From Holothuria scabra (lineage: Eukaryota; Echinodermata; Holothuroidea; Aspidochirotida; Holothuriidae): DNA of 64,000 bases. How positions within the stretch are numbered: the first letter of the stretch is position 1; each line of letters begins with the position of its first letter. The stretch lies in contig CM074193.1 of the NCBI GenBank assembly GCA_037179385.1, positions 6,283,547 to 6,347,546 on the forward strand, read 5' to 3'. A program made the position numbers and the translations under genes. Shown piece by piece: positions 25,178-34,525 of this stretch. Under the pieces are notes generated by a model. The model was not told where the DNA came from and did not search any database. It saw nothing but the letters and a program-made list of their open reading frames with translations.

Positions 25178-26069
25178 ATTTTTTTCTTTTTTTTATTGTT
25201 CTTCTCAATTAGTGATATGTACAAAACAACGAAGCGAGTCATTGCAGTTATAAACAATATTAAACATAAAACGAAGTACAGGGGGAAATAAATGTGTTAC
25301 GTAATATTAAACATAAAACGAAGTACAGGGGAAAAAAGTGTTACATAATATTAAAATCAAGATGAAGGCTATTAAACCATGGCTGCCATTGTCTCATGAA
25401 CGTATTTGTATCAGAAGAAGTACACGCATTGTAATGCAGTGGTTGTATCAAACTCCTTGCATAATTTTGAAAGTGAACAAAATTCAAGATAGTGTTTTGC
25501 ATTTTGCACTTGTAAATATAAAATTTGAACCATATCATCAGTACATTCACAGCTCTGTTTTCAGCTTGATCATTCAGGATGCCAAAAATCATATTCTGTG
25601 GGCTAAGGTAAAAGGTATCATTAGTATTAGCTTTAACAAAATTCTGAAACTGTCTCCACAAAGGTTGTACTTCTTCACAGTTAAACATAACATGGCTAAT
25701 CGTTTCTCTTTCTTTTGAACAGAAAGTACAAAAATCATGATCTAAAATTTTAATTCTTTTCAAGTAAGTATTTGTTGTCAGAATTCTGCTATTAATTCTG
25801 TACTGGAACCAAGAAAATTTACTCTCCAAATGTAAGCTTAAGGGTAACTGATAAATTAAATTCCAACTTAAATGGTTGCTCCCAAGTTCAGCGGACCATT
25901 TTTCCTGAGATTTTATGGCAAAATGGTTATAATTAATGATTTTCTTATAGAAATCAGAGCCCCCCTTTTTCGATTTGTTCAGAGTAGCATGAAACTCTGG
26001 AATGAATGGCCGTTTTAATTTTTTGAAAGTTCGACCTTTTAAAAAGAATTTAACCGCTCTTAAAACACC
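25178..26069 (-). mobile_element. L1/Tx1-like LINE, 5'-truncated 3' end with A-rich tail
   Basis: On the minus strand the element has an ORF2 C-terminal remnant, a short 3' region and an A-rich tail (25179-25202 read as AATAAAAAAAAG...). The 3' region holds a 46-bp tandem duplication (25262-25350) around TGTACTTCGTTTTATGTTTA. The left truncation is close to the MITE at 26099, which limits the 5' side. Truncation from the 5' end and an A-rich tail are what target-primed reverse transcription leaves. Confidence 0.82.
25341..26069 (-). pseudogene. LINE ORF2 C-terminal fragment with CCHC motif
   Basis: Open for about 242 codons on the minus strand from 26069 to the stop at 25341; a TGA lies just upstream at 26070-26072. 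The conceptual product has an FKKLKRPFIPEFH-like stretch, then WFQYRINSRILTTNTYL, then a zinc-knuckle-like C-x2-C-x8-H-x4-C (CTFCSKERETISHVMFNC) followed by VQPLW. This order is known from the region after the reverse transcriptase in L1/Tx1-like elements. The endonuclease and reverse transcriptase are missing. The frame is intact as far as it goes, suggesting modest age. A broken mobile-element gene, not a host gene. Confidence 0.85.
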
Positions 26070-26098
26070 TCAAAAATAAAAAATGATGGATGCTTTAA

Positions 26099-26367
26099 AA
26101 GGCAAGAGCAGTCATCTCAAATTGAAGAAGTGCAGTAGACTGTCCAGTTTCATGATTAGCTGTTGGGAGTCATGTGACAATGTTTTGTCAAATGTGAAAT
26201 TTACCAGAAATAACTGAATAACTGATTGGTTTACCTTGAATATGCAATAGTAAAGTCATAAAATGTAATAAAAGATACTTTGAACAGAAAAAAGATTAAA
26301 ATTGTGTTATTTAGCTTTTTTTTTCTAAATAAGTTTTTTTTGGGGGGAGGGGGACTGCTCTTTACCT
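26099..26367 (+). mobile_element. TTAA-type MITE, family B, copy 1
   Basis: TTAA at 26095-26098 and 26368-26371. Starts AAGGCAAGAGCAGTCATC and ends GGACTGCTCTTTACCT. The body has GTAGACTGTCCAGTTTCATG and GTTGGGAGTCATGTGAC blocks shared with copies at 39137 and 57813. A G-rich run lies near the right end. Confidence 0.9.
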
Positions 26368-26433
26368 TTAAGCTCAAAAGAGAAGTCTTGTTTTTATATC
26401 ATAATTTAAACTTACGTTACAGGTCAACAGGTC

Positions 26434-27208
26434 CATGGGCGTCCGCAAGGGGGGCAAGGGGGCACTTGCCCCCCACCCGGAAAATCAAACTTGTGAAAAA
26501 ATTAATTAAAAATTAAAATAAATAAATTAAAAATAAATCATCAAAATATCTTCACTCACAGCGTCAGTTTCTACTAAAATATGCGGACATTTGACCAGGA
26601 ACAGCAAAAGAGAAGATGGTATGCTGAATAGTGAAATCGTTATTTGGGAACCATCATTCGTGATATCTATTGGAAATTTGTAATTGTAAAAACTATGCCA
26701 AAATTGTACTAGTTGTCAAGCGTGTAGTGTGCATATGGCATCCGACTATCGATGAATGCGCTTGGTCTTGGTTTGGTCCCGTGCTGATCTCAAGTGACGA
26801 CGCGCGGATTAAACTGGGATATACAAGGTGAATATGAGGGGGGGGGGGGTATGATTTATAATTGGGCAACGGATATAGGCCTATATAGGCTGTTTGAGAG
26901 TTGTAAGTTTTATCGTGCTCAGGCGTGCGAGGCCGTGACCGAGAGGCAGATTTCCCTTCAACAATTTTTAACATTGAAAATTCTAAAAATCTAAAAATTA
27001 CAGACATAAAATTCCTGTTTCAGGGCTGGGTACATGCAGCTTATAACACTCGCCAAGTGTCATTTCCGGCCATCTGGAGGGTTTGTAAGACCCCAAATTT
27101 TCTTGTACGCACCGCGCCAACCAGTGGTGGCGCTCCGCTTAGATAGTGTGCACAATTCAATCATGCATGAATGACCTTGCCCCCCTTGTAAAAATTTCTG
27201 CGCAAATG
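26434..27208. mobile_element. hAT-like non-autonomous element with perfect 8-bp target duplication
   Basis: The exact 8-mer AACAGGTC lies on both sides (26426-26433 and 27209-27216), the hallmark length for hAT elements. The left end begins CATGGGCGTCCGCAAGGGGG; the right end reads ...CTTGCCCCCCTTG then TGCGCAAATG, so both ends share CAAGGGGGGCAAGG as inverted sequence. Near the right end is the GC-rich hairpin module (27053-27146) found in the 43-53 kb cluster. No transposase frame. Confidence 0.88.
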
Positions 27209-27339
27209 AACAGGTCCAATGGTTGGTTTGGGGTCTAGTGAGGTTTTGCCACATGTTTTCGTGCTACTATGGTTCTGGGTGCGAGTCTTCGAGACCATCC
27301 TTAAAGACGGTTATTCTAACCCTCCAGTCAGTTTACATT

Positions 27340-27550
27340 CTCGAACCAGCTCCTTTCTCCTTGCCCCTCCCACATCTGTCAAAAAATCATCGTTGTTCAG
27401 ACCCGAACCTGGTATGTTGCAAAACTGCATATCCCGTGGTGAGGATACAAGGCCCTAATGCTTAATCAAAATAACCTAAGTGCATGCATGTTTAGTGAAC
27501 TATCGGCACACTGGGTTTTTTCCAATTTGGTGTCAATCAAAGAGATTTAC
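27340..27550 (-). mobile_element. Diverged family A MITE remnant
   Basis: Weak but ordered similarity to the reverse family A sequence: GCCCCTCCCACA..TGTC, then GGTGAGGATACAAGGCCCTAAT, then TTAATCAAAA, then GGTGTCAATCAAAGAG. It lies directly beside the foldback element that starts at 27569 and may be cut by it. Confidence 0.45.
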
Positions 27551-27593
27551 CGATAGCAGTATGTGGTTATGGCAAGCGAAATGTCCAATAATT

Positions 27594-27985
27594 AGAAAAA
27601 CCAAGTTTATCGGTCGAAAAACCAGGTTTATCGGTCGAAAAACCAAGATTTTCGGTCGAAAAACCAAGATTTTCGGTCGAAAAACCAAGATTTTCGGTCG
27701 AAAAACCAAGATTATCGGTAGAAAAACCAAGTTTATCGGTCGAAAAACCAAGTTTATCGATCAAAACCATGTGTTTCGCCGATAAACTTGGATTTTCGAC
27801 CGATAAACTTGGTTTTTCGACCGAAAATCTTGGTTTTTCGACCGAAAATCTTGGTTTTTCGACCGATAAACCTGGTTTTTCGACCGATAAACTTGGTTTT
27901 TCTAATTATTGAACAAACTGTATTGAAAAACCAAGTTTATCGATCGAAAAACCAAGATTCTCGGTCGAAAAACCAAGTTTATCAA
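27594..27985. repeat. 21-bp tandem repeat, left arm, in two opposed blocks
   Basis: Units of 21 bp built on CGAAAAACCAAG followed by TTTATCGGT, ATTTTCGGT or ATTATCGGT. They run forward to about 27770, then in reverse complement (CTTGGTTTTTCGACCGA) from about 27780 to 27905, then forward again in two or three degenerate units to 27985. The left arm can therefore fold on itself. Long frames appear here on all strands because 21 is divisible by three; they are not genes. Confidence 0.95.
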
Positions 27986-28168
27986 TTATTTCGAAAAACT
28001 TTTTTCGATTACCATGGTGATTTGCCGGTACTACTTTCTGTGACCACGACATGCTAGATGGCGGCTCCTTCAAAATGATTGATACATGTCATATTGCATA
28101 GCTTACGTCCGTAACTTCCAAAGAGAACATCATCAAGAAAAAATAATGGAATTCAGGTTGGCCAAAAT

Positions 28169-30062
28169 CAGTGGCGTAATCAGACCTGACTGTCCGGGGG
28201 TGGGGGGCAATTGCATAGAGGTTTCCCGATTTTGTACTAGTTGAGCTGTTGAGATGATGTACACTGTGTTAGTTTGTGGGTGTCTTAGGGCCTCAAGGGA
28301 AGTGTTGTGTTAAGTGGCGTCGGAAGCAAAAAATCGCGACCCCTCAGACAGTCGGAAATGGTTTGTCTCGAGCTTTTAAGTAGTAGCTCAGTTTTCCGAT
28401 TTTTCTTGCAGATATGAACACCACTGTAATAGGGATGCATTACGGCGGGCCAAGCGCGCCGAAATTTCTGCCGTTTTAAGATAATGATATGTTGATATGG
28501 AGCTTGCATTGCAATAAGCTTTCTGGGTTTCCTATGAAGAAGTTTAAAGAATTGGGAGGATTACTGACGAATCTGTACCTCTTTCAAATATTGGTGCAAA
28601 TCTGAGAATGATTGCTTTTCTAAAGCCCTCCCGACTGTCTGGCAAAAAGCCGTTCGGCGAAACCAAACTATAAACTGCTTCCAGAAGAAGCTAGATTGCA
28701 CGACGACTCGGTCTTTGATGTTACCCAATGTTATCTAAGTCCTACGAACTGACACTTTACGATGACATTTCAAAAGTTTCTCGAACTATTTAGACAAAAT
28801 ATTTCAAAATCAAGAGCTTTTATTGAAGAAAATTTGGAATTCTATGAAAGACAGTGTACAAAAATGGCAATATAGCTGCGGTGTATCTTGATGATGTAGT
28901 GTTGCATGTACCAAATATCCGATTTTGTCATTTCCAGAGCTCGGAAAAGTTCGCCAAACTGATTTATGTGCCACAACAAATGCACCTCACATTGCAGTTT
29001 AGTTGCTCCTTTTGAGATTTGGAACAATGAAAAAAGCGGGTTTATTACCCGGGAGGGGGCGGGAAAATGGTTCCGCTGCTTCATTTTTCACGGAGGGAGG
29101 TTGTCACCGCCCCAGGCCCCGCTTTCTATGCCTATGGTTGTGTTGCGGACCGATCCCCTCCTCAAACACCACCATCTGAATATAATTTTGATTACTTTTC
29201 ACCTCCCGGCCCTTTAATAGAGAGTCGGGATGACTTTAAAAAAAGATTACTTTTTACATCTCAAATACAAACAAATTTTATGCAATATGGTCAATACTTA
29301 CACTTACATTGGTGTCTTCAGGTAAAATGAAAAATATACACGATCTCGAGTTTAACAATTCATATGTCAACATGAAAATATATCTGACATATAACATCCA
29401 AAAATATCTGATATATAACATCCATTTTTTAAACGTTAAAGGAAAAGATACAAGCTTTATGTTCTTGGTCTTCTTGCATGAACGGTCTTTAAATGTGGGC
29501 TGTATTGTCCTATAATTAAGTTCCATTAGTCAGATGGTCATTTTAGGCTGAATGTATTGATGACTGGATCAAAGTAAGTACTCGCAGAAATGTTGCTTTC
29601 TGTATAATGAGGCGAGCAAGAGAGGAAAGTCTTTCCTCCGATAAAGTGGACCTCAGGTATTATTATTATATTAACTTTAGGCGACTAAATGAATGTTCGT
29701 ATATTTTGCTAAATGAATGTTCATATATTGACCAAAACAGTTTTCCACGGGTGCAGATCAACCTTGCTTTTGATGTTATAGTTGGCCCATTTTCTTTGTT
29801 TTCTTTCTTTCTTTTCGCTTTTTTCCTTTCCCATTTCTTTCCTTTCCCTCCTTTTCCTCTTTTTCCTTTTCTCTTCTTCCATTCCTTCCATTCCCGTTTC
29901 TTGTTCGAGGGAGGGGGGGGGAGGGGGGAAGGCTACTCCCCACTGAAATGAGCGAAGTTTCGGCAGTCGACTGAGGAATGAAGCAACTGTAGGTTCTGAC
30001 GATCTTTCTTGTCTGTTAGGTAATGGTGCTGAAACAGTGTTGATAATCACAAACAAGAATAT
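28169..30062. other. Interior of the foldback element, with hAT-like ends
   Basis: Begins exactly after the left arm with CAGTGGCGTAATCAG followed by a G-rich run, a hAT-like left end. A candidate degenerate right end, GGCTACTCCCCACTG, stops at 29945. The 8-mers beside these (gccaaaat and aaatgagc) do not match, so a hAT insertion is not proven. A second AGTGGCGTCGG motif is at 28315. No open frame resembles a transposase. Confidence 0.4.
29791..29900 (+). repeat. Polypyrimidine tract
   Basis: About 110 bp almost entirely C and T on the plus strand, followed by a G-rich run (29908-29929). Confidence 0.9.
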
Positions 30063-30244
30063 TATTTTGGCCAACCTAAATTCCATTATTGTTTCTTGAT
30101 GATGTCCTCTTTAGCAGTTACGAACGTTAGCTATGCAATATGATATGTACTGTGCGTACGTACTGAGCTGCATGCATGTTGTTACATAGCCCATCAATTT
30201 GAAGGTCACATGTCGTGGTCACAGAAAGTAGTACCTGCAAATCA

Positions 30245-30840
30245 CCATGGTAATCGAAAAACCAGGTTTTTCGGAACAATCGAAAAACTTGGTTTTTCTA
30301 CCGATAAACGTGGTTTTTCGACCGATAATCTTGGTTTTTCGACCGACAATCTTGGTTTTTCGACCGATAATCTTGGTTTTTCGACCGATAATCTTGGTTT
30401 TTCGACCGATAAACTTGGTTTTTCGACCGATAATCTTGGTTTTTCGACCGATAAACCTGGTTTTTCGACCGATAATCTTGGTTTTTCGACCGATAATCTT
30501 GGTTTTTCGACCGATAAACTTGGTTTTTCGACCGATAATCTTGGTTTTTCGACCGATAAACTTGGTTTTTCTCATTATTGGACATTCGGCTTCGAAAAAC
30601 CAAGTTTATCTTTCGATATACCAGATAGATCGAAAAACTTGGATTTTCGACTGAAAATCCAAGTTTTCGACCGATAAGCCAAGTTATTTTGAAAATCCAA
30701 GTTTTTCGACCGAAAGACCAAGATATGGAGATAATCTTGGTTTTTTGACCGATAAACTTGGTTTTTCGACCGATAATCTTGGTTTTTCGACCGATAAACG
30801 TGGTTTTTCGATCGAAAAACTTGGTTTTTCTAATTATTGG
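30245..30840. repeat. 21-bp tandem repeat, right arm
   Basis: About fourteen consecutive units of CTTGGTTTTTCGACCGATAA-type sequence (about 30288-30570), a break with ATTATTGGACATTCGGCTTC resembling the element tip (30575-30595), then degenerate and inverted units to 30840. Units alternate between GATAATCT and GATAAACT endings. Confidence 0.95.
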
Positions 30841-30856
30841 ACATTTCGCTTGCCAT

Positions 30857-31942
30857 ATGTGATACCCTCGGGAAAAATTTTAGCGTGGCGTCTCGAGTGA
30901 CTGTTTTAGACAATAACCCCAATGTACTATCATGACTGAAAACCCTTTCCCAAACTGTAATGAACGTATGGTCCAAGGGGTCATATCAAGACCTACGTGG
31001 GTTCAGGCAAAAACGTATTTGTGGGCTGGAATTATATCTGAAATATGGAGTATTATTACTATGAAAAGAACAAGTAAGAATTAATTTTACTTCCAAACCA
31101 GTAATGGAGACCGCGTTAATTTTTTATAGAATGCTTCACTTGAACAATGACTAACTTTTTTTGTTTTTGTTTTTATTTTTTGTATATATTCATCTTTATA
31201 TTGGAGAAAATCAAGACCATGTTCTAAAATTTACAAAGGATTTTCAAATGCAATTAAATTTACCCATTTCGATTTCGTGTATTATTGTCGTTGTTACTTT
31301 TATAATTACATCTCAATTACAACATCCATTAACCGTTGTCGATGAATAGAAGATCCTTTCGTCATTGCAATAAATAATAAGTGAAGAAAGGGCACAATTG
31401 CAGATAGAATAGAATACATGGAATGGAAAGTTATTGCAAACACTGTTTTAGAAATGTAAACGACATCTGAAACGAAGTTTGAAAAGCGCTTTCACAAAAA
31501 TTAAAAAGATGTGTGAAAACTACTTTAATGTAGCGCAGACTAAGGAGTAAGTCTGTTTGAAAACTATAGAAATATTTTAAATCTTACAAATATCCTTTTC
31601 ACGCGTATCTTTCATGACGTTTCATATGAAAATATCGAATACTGAAGGTAAACCAATGAATTTGCATGAATTTAAAACTAAGTAGCGAAACATTATCACG
31701 TGATGAAAAGAAGACATTCTCTCATTAAGAAAAAGGTACACTTAGGCAAATTGTGGGCTGCATTTTCCTTCAGTTTTATCAAAAACATGGTTAGGGAAAA
31801 TCTTTCAAACATGATAACAACCTATTAATTAAAAGGTCAAGTTGAATGAATGAAATCGAAAAACAATCATGTGAAAAAGGATTTCCTGTGAGCACTTGTA
31901 TTATTTTCGTGAAATTTTTACAAAATAATAATTTTATCTATC

Positions 31943-31944
<2 letters not shown>
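30857..31944. other. No gene recognised
   Basis: AT-rich spacer between the foldback element and the Penelope-like element. A 62-codon hydrophobic frame at 31161 has no recognisable motif. Confidence 0.4.

Positions 31945-32017
<73 letters not shown>
31945..32017. repeat. (TA)n microsatellite
   Basis: An uninterrupted TA tract directly abutting the palindrome at 32018. Confidence 0.97.
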
Positions 32018-32019
<2 letters not shown>

Positions 32020-32192
32020 CAAATAGTAAAAACTGGTAAAACAAGAGCATATATTTAGCTTTCAGGACCACCGGCCCCTTCCTCAGAAACGTGTTTAGAC
32101 AACTCAGTTGTCTAAACACGTTTCTGAGGAAGGGGCCGGTGGTCCTGAAAGCTAAATATATGCTCTTGTTTTACCAGTTTTTACTATTTGTT
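32018..32192. repeat. Perfect 175-bp palindrome at the Penelope-like element's 5' side
   Basis: Two 87-bp arms around C32105 are exact reverse complements as far as I can read. The arm includes CTGAGGAAGGGGCCGGTGG, then GAAAGCTAAATATATGC, then TACCAGTTTTTACTATTTG. The right arm continues into the Penelope-like element, so the left arm looks like an inverted copy of the element's 5' end, cut off at the (TA)n tract. Confidence 0.95.
32124..32155 (+). ncRNA. Hammerhead-like core, 5' copy, probably degenerate
   Basis: CTGAGGA (32124-32130) matches the invariant CUGANGA. AGGG with a matching CCT side could form stem II. GAAA is at 32147-32150. GCTA then allows the one-base-pair stem III with H17 = A known from small Penelope-associated variants. 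Stem I would be only two base pairs (TT with AA), so activity is doubtful. The other palindrome arm carries the same core on the minus strand. Confidence 0.4.
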
Positions 32193-32225
32193 TTATGTTT
32201 TTACTGGTGTGGTGCCTTTCCATTT

Positions 32226-32229
<4 letters not shown>

Positions 32230-32265
<36 letters not shown>

Positions 32266-32286
32266 TATACATATATATATATATAC
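32230..32286. repeat. (TA)n microsatellite with interruptions
   Basis: TA tract broken by GA and CA steps, lying between the palindrome and the reverse-transcriptase stump. Confidence 0.95.
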
Positions 32287-32305
32287 AAACGGTATATACA
32301 TATGC

Positions 32306-32412
32306 CTAGACAAACGGCGTGATCCTCTTATACCGACTGACACCATCCTACGTTTAACGGAACTTGTTCTCACGCAAAATTGTTTTCAGTTTAATGGGCG
32401 TTTTTATGAATG
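32306..32412 (+). pseudogene. Reverse-transcriptase stump of a Penelope-like element
   Basis: Conceptual translation contains PLIPTDTILRL and LRLTELVLTQNCFQFNGRFY, the segment that precedes the conserved GTAMG region in Penelope-like reverse transcriptases. The catalytic aspartate motif and everything up to the endonuclease are absent. Translation then runs in the wrong frame relative to the next domain, so the join is an out-of-frame internal deletion near 32409-32420. Confidence 0.75.
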
Positions 32413-32417
32413 GGTCC

Positions 32418-32786
32418 CAGGCAACTGTAACACGCCACGACAACCACAACGAAGAAACATACATTGGTCTAACAGAGAACATATTCAAAACAAGATACAC
32501 CGCCCACAAGTCTAGCTTTAAACACAAAGACAAAAGAAACGCCACTGCACTCAGTGAATACATCTGGAAACTAGAGGATACAAATGTAGAACACTCCGTA
32601 AAATGGAAACTCGTGAACAAAGCTCGAGCATACTCCACATCATCTAAAACTTGTAATCTCTGTCTGGAAGAAAAGTTCTTCATTATACTCAAACCTTCCT
32701 TAGCAACTCTAAATAAAAGAAACGAACTGATAAGCTCTTGTAGACACAGGAACAAACTTCTACTGTGTAATTATTCTAATAGGTAA
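32418..32786 (+). pseudogene. GIY-YIG endonuclease domain of a Penelope-like element
   Basis: From QATVTR through EETYIGLTENIFKTRYTAHK (GIY-YIG core with the conserved Arg), a following SSF, then ALSEYIWKLED (the conserved Glu), the cysteine pair CNLC and the terminal SCRHRNKLLL. Stop at 32784-32786. This domain nicks target DNA during retrotransposition. It is about full length, but there is no complete upstream reverse transcriptase in frame. The key residues listed are present, so the domain itself does not look decayed. Confidence 0.88.
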
Positions 32787-32907
32787 TGTATCTTGGCTCG
32801 CTGTACACGGTTCGTGCCTGTTCACAACGAACACGTGCTTAAAAACGGACACGTTCAAAAGCAGCGAACACATACGTATTTAATGTTATTGACATCATTC
32901 TACTTCA

Positions 32908-32965
32908 GGCTTCTGAGGAGTGAGGACCTACATTATTGGCCCTTACGAAACAGTTCTGTAAAGCT
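32908..32965 (+). ncRNA. Type I hammerhead ribozyme, all three stems form
   Basis: Core CTGAGGA at 32913-32919 (CUGANGA), GAAA at 32947-32950 and the UA cleavage dinucleotide at 32959-32960. Stem I: GCTT (32909-32912) pairs with AAGC (32961-32964), plus a G-T pair outside. Stem II: GTGAGG (32920-32925) with CCTTAC (32941-32946), six pairs including one G-U. Stem III: ACAG (32950-32953) with CTGT (32956-32959), or three pairs and a GTTC loop. Predicted cut between 32960 and 32961. It lies about 120 bp after the endonuclease stop, the position expected for Penelope-like terminal repeats. Activity untested. Confidence 0.75.
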
Positions 32966-33071
32966 ATGTTGTAAGAACTTATTGCAACCTTTTCAATATA
33001 ACAGCTCCCTTCACAGGGTTGAGCACTTTACCATTGCCTGGTTGACATTATTAATTTTTACTATTACGGTT

Positions 33072-33243
<172 letters not shown>

Positions 33244-33287
33244 AATATTCAGAAATGGAACGAATGTGATTTATATTTATATAATAT

Positions 33288-33311
33288 ATATGTATGTATG
33301 TATGTATGTAT
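33288..33311. repeat. (TATG)n microsatellite
   Basis: About six tatg units. Confidence 0.95.
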
Positions 33312-34220
33312 CTTATTGTTTCTTAAGCAACGAGTTAATTGTATACTGACTGAATGTGTTCGGAATACCGACAAAATTATATGTTATGGCAATTCAAAAC
33401 TGTGTCTTGTTTCCAGATAAAAGTATAACAGGAATACCATAATCTTGCAGAAGAAGTGTTTAATTAGCAGTCTGAAAATGGTACAACGAGTGTGTGTTAA
33501 ATACAAACTGGTACTTAAAGCTGTGCCGAAAAACATTACATAATTCAAAGGTGAATGTGGGGTGGGTACAAGTGTGATGGCATGGAAAAACCTGGGGGGG
33601 GGGGAGGGAGCGTTTAGGGAACGTCGAGTCGTCCAACCTGCTATGTCGATGGACATGAGGCCTTTTCACCTTCTATTTTGTCAATTTTCATCTCGAAATG
33701 TTTTTTTTCAAATAGGATTCCTTGGCGCAAAAATTAATGCAAGATTTGAAATATTGCATTGAATGCAGTGTAACTGGCCCTAATACCTGTATAACAGACC
33801 TCAAACTTCCCTCTCCCTTGAAATATCTCGACAACCATTTGGAAAGAATCATTTTGAAAACTTTACGAAAATGGAGTGTAAATTCTCGTATGACGAACGT
33901 TTAAGTGAAAGCACTGCATGAAAAGCCTTCTTGTTTCTGTGCATTGTTCTCAAATATTAACTACCTTATGAACTGCTTTATTAACTTATGGAGATCCCTT
34001 ACTACTTAACTATGTTACACATTTAATTGGTTTGACAACTTAAATTCAAAAGTTCATAATTCTCATATCTCGTATCAATATTTGCTGAATAAATTTTGCT
34101 ATTTATTTGGAGGAGGATTTGACATGAAATCAGCAAAGTAAAATACCACAAATTACATCGTATTTTCTCTCTAAAAATTGATACACTTTAAGAAGAAGTA
34201 TATAGGCCTACATGGAACTT
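33312..34220. other. No gene recognised
   Basis: AT-rich, with a G-run at 33594-33604. Frames of 60-90 codons lack known motifs. Confidence 0.4.
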
Positions 34221-34224
34221 TTAA

Positions 34225-34521
34225 GGACCAGTCGTCTCACCCCAAACTACAATTCCTGTAGGGTTTGTCAAAATTCTCCATTGGCTCAGCTCTTTGATTG
34301 ACAGCTAATTCGAACAATTAATGCAGAGTACAAAAGCTTATATTACACAAAATGAACCGTACTGAGAGTGTTTTGATTATACACATTTAGGCTTTTTATA
34401 TTAACCCTGAAGCAATAAGCTGAGATTGTGTCTGGATGAGGATTAACTCAGACAACTGTGGGAAGGGCTTAAGTAAGAAGGTTAAGAGAACTTGTACTGT
34501 GTGGGTTGGAGAATTGGGCCT
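34225..34521 (+). mobile_element. TTAA-type MITE, family A, copy 4
   Basis: TTAA at 34221-34224 and 34522-34525. Starts GGACCAGTCGTCTCACCCCA and contains TTTGATTGACAGCTAATTCG and GGGCTTAAGTAAGAAGGTTA. One A is missing after the left TTAA relative to the family start. Confidence 0.92.
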
Positions 34522-34525
34522 TTAA

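Larger units (their letters stand above)
27569..30856. mobile_element. Foldback-type element with long tandem-repeat inverted arms
   Basis: The left tip ATGGCAAGCGAAATGTCCAA and the right tip (...GGACATTTCGCTTGCCAT ending 30856) are reverse complements. The left arm (27569-28168) and right arm (30063-30856) also match in reverse at their inner ends: ATTGCATAGCTTACGTCCGT at about 28091 against its counterpart near 30130, and GGTTGGCCAAAAT at 28156 against ATTTTGGCCAACC at 30063. Most of each arm is a 21-bp tandem repeat around TCGGTCGAAAAACCAAG. Flanking octamers ATGTGGTT and ATGTGATA match at 6 of 8. The 1.9-kb middle has no recognisable transposase. The structure recalls FB/Galileo-type elements; the superfamily is not proven. 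Confidence 0.85.

Noticed and set aside
27594..27985. CRISPR-like regular array
   Set aside because: Units are contiguous with no unique spacers, and the sequence is eukaryotic with transposon structure around it.
27480..28057. Repeat-rich frames with GRKTKF or VFRPINL units
   Set aside because: Same 21-bp repeat in the left arm, and no codon-level conservation distinguishes one frame.
28169..29945. Complete hAT-like element inside the foldback arms
   Set aside because: End-like motifs exist, but the flanking 8-mers do not match, so I record only the termini.
30210..30677. Long open frames of up to 155 codons with repeated GFSTDNL or VFRPIIL units
   Set aside because: They arise from a 21-bp tandem repeat that is open in several frames on both strands and forms the arm of a foldback element; there is no start context or protein family.
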